DNA from: Spirochaetia bacterium
GTDB lineage: Bacteria > Spirochaetota > Spirochaetia > Treponematales > Breznakiellaceae
Length of the DNA stretch: 8,100 nt
Assembly (NCBI GenBank): GCA_026002305.1
Contig: BOBI01000091.1
Location: 1 to 8,100, forward strand
Direction of reading: 5' to 3'
Below the pieces are notes generated by a model. That model was given only the letters and a program-made list of their open reading frames with translations, had not been told where the DNA came from and searched no databases. Position 1 is the first letter of the stretch. Each line of letters opens with the position of its first letter. Both the position numbers and the translations under genes were made by a program. This document shows positions 5,853 to 8,100 of the stretch, in pieces.

Positions 5853-6197
5853 ATGTTAATTCACAGAAATGCTTTAATTTTGGAACAGCGCGAAAAAATG
5901 CGCGGCGGCGAAGGCACAGCAAAGGTTACACACTTTGCGCCTTATGAAACTTTGCGCAAGGGTATTAAACTATTTGCGGAGATTACGCTGCCGCCGGGCG
6001 CCTCTGTAGGCCGCCACAAACACGAAACCGACATCGAGTATGTTACGGTTGTCTCCGGCAGCGGAACGCTCAAGGAAAACGGCAAAGAATACCCGCTTAA
6101 AGTCGGCGACAGCAACATCGCGGGCAACGGCTCGGAACACGAAATCATTAACTCGGGCGCACGCAACCTTGTGGTACACTCTTTGGTGATGGAGTAA
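5853..6197 (+). CDS. Small single-domain cupin protein
   Basis: This 114-residue protein consists of one cupin beta-barrel. Motif 1 is PPGASVGRHKHETDIEYV (47-64), with probable metal ligands His55, His57 and Glu62, followed by the VSGSGTL turn (67-73). Motif 2 runs GDSNIAGNGSEHEIIN (85-100), with ligand His96. The residues needed to bind one divalent metal are therefore present. Single-domain cupins of this kind include sugar isomerases, dioxygenases and ligand-sensing proteins, so no reaction can be assigned; it may bind a small metabolite. A clear Shine-Dalgarno AGGAG (5842-5846) lies 6 nt before the ATG. The 28-bp gap after argD, with no terminator visible, supports co-transcription. It converges on the transketolase genes. 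Confidence 0.88.
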   Translation: MLIHRNALILEQREKMRGGEGTAKVTHFAPYETLRKGIKLFAEITLPPGASVGRHKHETDIEYVTVVSGSGTLKENGKEYPLKVGDSNIAGNGSEHEIINSGARNLVVHSLVME

Positions 6198-6212
6198 AAG
6201 TTTTCCGCGCAA

Positions 6213-6246
6213 GGGCGTCGGTTCATTTTGTAAAAGATCGGCGCCT
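6213..6246. terminator. Possible bidirectional terminator between cupin and transketolase genes
   Basis: GGGCGTCG (6213-6220) can pair with CGGCGCCT (6239-6246) as an 8-bp stem that includes two G-U pairs. The 18-nt loop holds TTT-TGTA-AAA, which may extend the fold. It lies in the 55-bp gap between two convergent genes. No long T-run follows on either strand, so this is a moderate candidate only. Confidence 0.4.
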
Positions 6247-6252
6247 AATTCC

Positions 6253-7206
6253 TTACTTACTCAATTCCAGCGCAACCTTAACGATTTCCTCTGATGTTAG
6301 GCCGTAGTGTTTTTGCAGATAGTCCTGCGGACCCACGGAGCCGAACCCTTCGCGGACGCCGTGTTTGCGCACTTTACAGTTGATGCCGTTTTCCAGAATC
6401 AGCGAGCCAACGGCATCGCCTAACCCTCCGATTATGTTGTGGTTTTCGCTGGTGATGATGGCGCCGGTTTCCTTTGCGCATTTTAGCACAAGCTCGTTGT
6501 CCAACGGTTTTACGGTGTACATATCAACAACGCGGGCGTTTATGCCTTTGCCCGTCAAACCGGCTGCGGCTTTCATTGCCTCGCCTACCATTAGCCCGCA
6601 GGCGATAATCGTGATGTCGCTGCCGTCGCGTAAAACTTCGCCTTTGCCGACCTCGAATTTGTGATCCTTGCTGTAAACGGCGGGGTATGTTTTGCGTGTA
6701 AGGCGGATGTAGGTAAGGCCGGGCCTATCTTTGGCGCCGCGCATAATACCTTCCAGCATTGCGCCGTCGCTTATGTCGATGACGGTTGAATGGGGTATTG
6801 CGCGCATTAACGCCATGTCCTCGAACGGCATATGGGTACCGCCGTTAAATGCCGCCGTAACACCGCAGTCGGAGCCGAAAACACGGACGCTGTTGCCGGC
6901 GTAGGCTATCGAAATAAAAATTTGGTCGTAGCTGCGGCGCGATGCGAATGGCCCGAATGTATGGACGTAGGGTTTTTTACCGCCTGCTGAAAGGCCGGCG
7001 GCTATGCCCATCATGTTTGCTTCGGCAATGCCGCAGTTAATTGCCTGCCTGTGATTTTTTTTCCAGAATCCCAGTGTGCCGATTGAGTTCATTAGGTCGC
7101 AATCAAGGTAAACGACCGCGGGGTCTTCCGCCGCGATTGATTCCATAACACGCCCGAATGTATTTTTATACGCTTCCGTGTCGGCGCTTCCGTCGTAGAT
7201 TATCAT
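6253..7206 (-). CDS. Transketolase, C-terminal subunit (split form)
   Basis: This 317-residue protein carries the pyrimidine-binding and C-terminal domains of a two-subunit transketolase. Together with its partner it should transfer two-carbon ketol units between pentose phosphates and aldoses using thiamine diphosphate. Motifs are NCGIAEANMMGIAAGL (57-72), where Glu62 is the catalytic residue contacting the cofactor aminopyrimidine, then PFASRRSYDQI (86-96), GGTHMPFEDMALMR (122-135), and in the C-terminal domain SENHNIIGGLGDAV (about 234-247). Length suits the split form; fused transketolases are about 650 residues. The start codon overlaps the partner's stop by 4 bp (ATGA), and a strong AAGGAGG (7217-7211) inside the upstream gene lies 4 nt before it, indicating coupled translation and equal subunit supply. 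A deoxyxylulose-5-phosphate synthase-like enzyme is less likely. Confidence 0.93.
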   Translation of the reverse strand: MIIYDGSADTEAYKNTFGRVMESIAAEDPAVVYLDCDLMNSIGTLGFWKKNHRQAINCGIAEANMMGIAAGLSAGGKKPYVHTFGPFASRRSYDQIFISIAYAGNSVRVFGSDCGVTAAFNGGTHMPFEDMALMRAIPHSTVIDISDGAMLEGIMRGAKDRPGLTYIRLTRKTYPAVYSKDHKFEVGKGEVLRDGSDITIIACGLMVGEAMKAAAGLTGKGINARVVDMYTVKPLDNELVLKCAKETGAIITSENHNIIGGLGDAVGSLILENGINCKVRKHGVREGFGSVGPQDYLQKHYGLTSEEIVKVALELSK

Positions 7207-8045
7207 GCTGCCTCCTTCGCCATGTCGGCGAGTACCTTTTCGATATATTCCACCGATTTTTCAAAAATTTCCCCTTCAAAAGGAATGTGGTGATTAAGCT
7301 CTATGTCGGCCACCATCGGCACGCCCGCGCCCTTGGTTGTGTTAAGCACAATGCAAGAAGGTTTGCCGGTTTCCGCTTTTGCCTTTTTAACTGCCTTGCT
7401 AACCGCTTCCACATCGTTGCCGTGGATGGTCTGCGTTGCCCAGCCAAAAGCGGCAAATTTCGCGGCTATGTCGCCCAGATCCATAATATCGTGGGTGGTG
7501 CCGTCAAGTTGTTTTTTGTTGTAGTCCACAAACCATGTAAGGTTTGTTAGTTTATGCACCGGCGCAAAAAGCGCGCCCTCCCAAACCTGCCCCTCGTTAA
7601 TTTCGCCGTCGCCCGTTACAAGAAAGGTACGCGCACCCGTGCCGTCCATCTGCTGGGCAAGGGCAAGCCCTATAGCCGTCGAAACGCCCTGCCCAAGCGA
7701 ACCGGTTGTCATATCCACACCGGGGGTTAGCTTGCGGTCGCAGTGGCTTGGCAGCGTAGTGCCCGGCTGATTCAAAGTTTTTAATATTTCCTTGTCAAAG
7801 TAGCCCTTTAACGCAAGCGCCGCGTAAACAGCTGGCCCCGCGTGTCCCTTGGACATAACAAGTTTGTCTCTATCCGTCAAAGCGGGATTTTCCGGATCGA
7901 TTTTCATCTCACCGCCGTAAAGTACCGCCAATGTATCCACAATACTCAAAGCGCCTCCCAAATGCCCAAAGCCGCGCGATCCAACACATTTAAGCGTCCA
8001 TAGCCGTATTTCCGCCGCAAACTTTTTTAATTCTTTTGTTGTCAT
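7203..8045 (-). CDS. Transketolase, N-terminal (TPP-binding) subunit (split form)
   Basis: This 280-residue protein is the diphosphate-binding half of the two-subunit transketolase. The thiamine diphosphate/Mg2+ motif runs from GDGEINEG (145-152) to DYNKKQLDG (174-182), with Asp146 and Asn176 as expected metal ligands. Other family residues are GHLGGALS (27-34, His28), MSKGHAGPA (64-72, His68), LPSHCDR (98-104, His101) and TGSLGQG (114-120). C-terminal KGAGVP (238-243) and NHHIPF (251-256) match the end of the domain. The start is supported by AGGAG (8055-8051) 5 nt before the ATG. It is the first gene of the pair within the window and overlaps the C-terminal subunit gene by 4 bp. The remaining 55 bp to the window edge are AT-rich and probably hold part of its promoter, but I cannot place -35 and -10 boxes convincingly. 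Confidence 0.93.
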   Translation of the reverse strand: MTTKELKKFAAEIRLWTLKCVGSRGFGHLGGALSIVDTLAVLYGGEMKIDPENPALTDRDKLVMSKGHAGPAVYAALALKGYFDKEILKTLNQPGTTLPSHCDRKLTPGVDMTTGSLGQGVSTAIGLALAQQMDGTGARTFLVTGDGEINEGQVWEGALFAPVHKLTNLTWFVDYNKKQLDGTTHDIMDLGDIAAKFAAFGWATQTIHGNDVEAVSKAVKKAKAETGKPSCIVLNTTKGAGVPMVADIELNHHIPFEGEIFEKSVEYIEKVLADMAKEAA

Positions 8046-8100
8046 TGCTTCTCCTCATTCATAAATATGCTTTCATTTTACACTATTTTTTGTTTTCCAC

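Noticed and set aside
7203..7206. Possible frameshift splitting a single transketolase gene
   Set aside because: Both halves end and start at the standard domain boundary, the second has its own strong Shine-Dalgarno, and split transketolases with this overlap are a known natural form.
7158..7550. A 130-codon plus-strand frame across the transketolase gene junction
   Set aside because: It is antisense to two well-supported genes and has no recognisable domain.
1..8100. Mobile element, phage, toxin-antitoxin or CRISPR content
   Set aside because: No transposase, integrase, terminal inverted repeats, target duplications or regularly spaced direct repeats were seen; every sizeable gene is a housekeeping or metabolic family.

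Overview
This looks like an ordinary chromosomal stretch from an anaerobic, probably host-associated bacterium. By eye the base composition is a little under 50% GC. Three things point loosely to a spirochaete of the Treponema type: a lipoprotein signal with a relaxed lipobox, DUF362 and AdcA-like zinc-binding proteins also common in gut anaerobes, and the general protein style. That assignment is inference, because there is no rRNA or other taxonomic marker here. I saw no insertion sequence, phage gene, CRISPR array, tRNA or rRNA.

The window holds nine protein genes in alternating divergent and convergent blocks. From the left on the minus strand lie the 5' part of a lipoprotein gene (running off the window) and, upstream of it, sua5, which makes threonylcarbamoyl-AMP for tRNA t6A modification. 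A 48-bp divergent spacer with a perfect 10-bp inverted repeat separates sua5 from znuA (+), a zinc/manganese-type ABC substrate-binding lipoprotein with no permease or ATPase gene beside it. A strong hairpin at 2461-2492 divides znuA from two minus-strand genes: a DUF362 protein with two 4Fe-4S motifs and, upstream of it, an EstA-like serine esterase.

A spacer of about 208 bp (4459-4666) separates the esterase from the plus-strand pair argD (acetylornithine aminotransferase family) and a small cupin. It is rich in G-runs and inverted repeats, and one of its hairpins could extend into a pseudoknot. It is the least explained part of the window. The cupin gene converges on a minus-strand pair encoding a split, two-subunit transketolase: the TPP-binding N-terminal subunit gene is upstream and overlaps the C-terminal subunit gene by 4 bp.

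The gene functions are mixed: translation fidelity, metal uptake, redox, ester hydrolysis, arginine biosynthesis and pentose phosphate metabolism. They do not form one pathway. No convincing new multi-gene system is visible. The items worth a second look are regulatory DNA (1442-1476, 4511-4658) and the solitary znuA. No gene-free stretch exceeds 300 bp.
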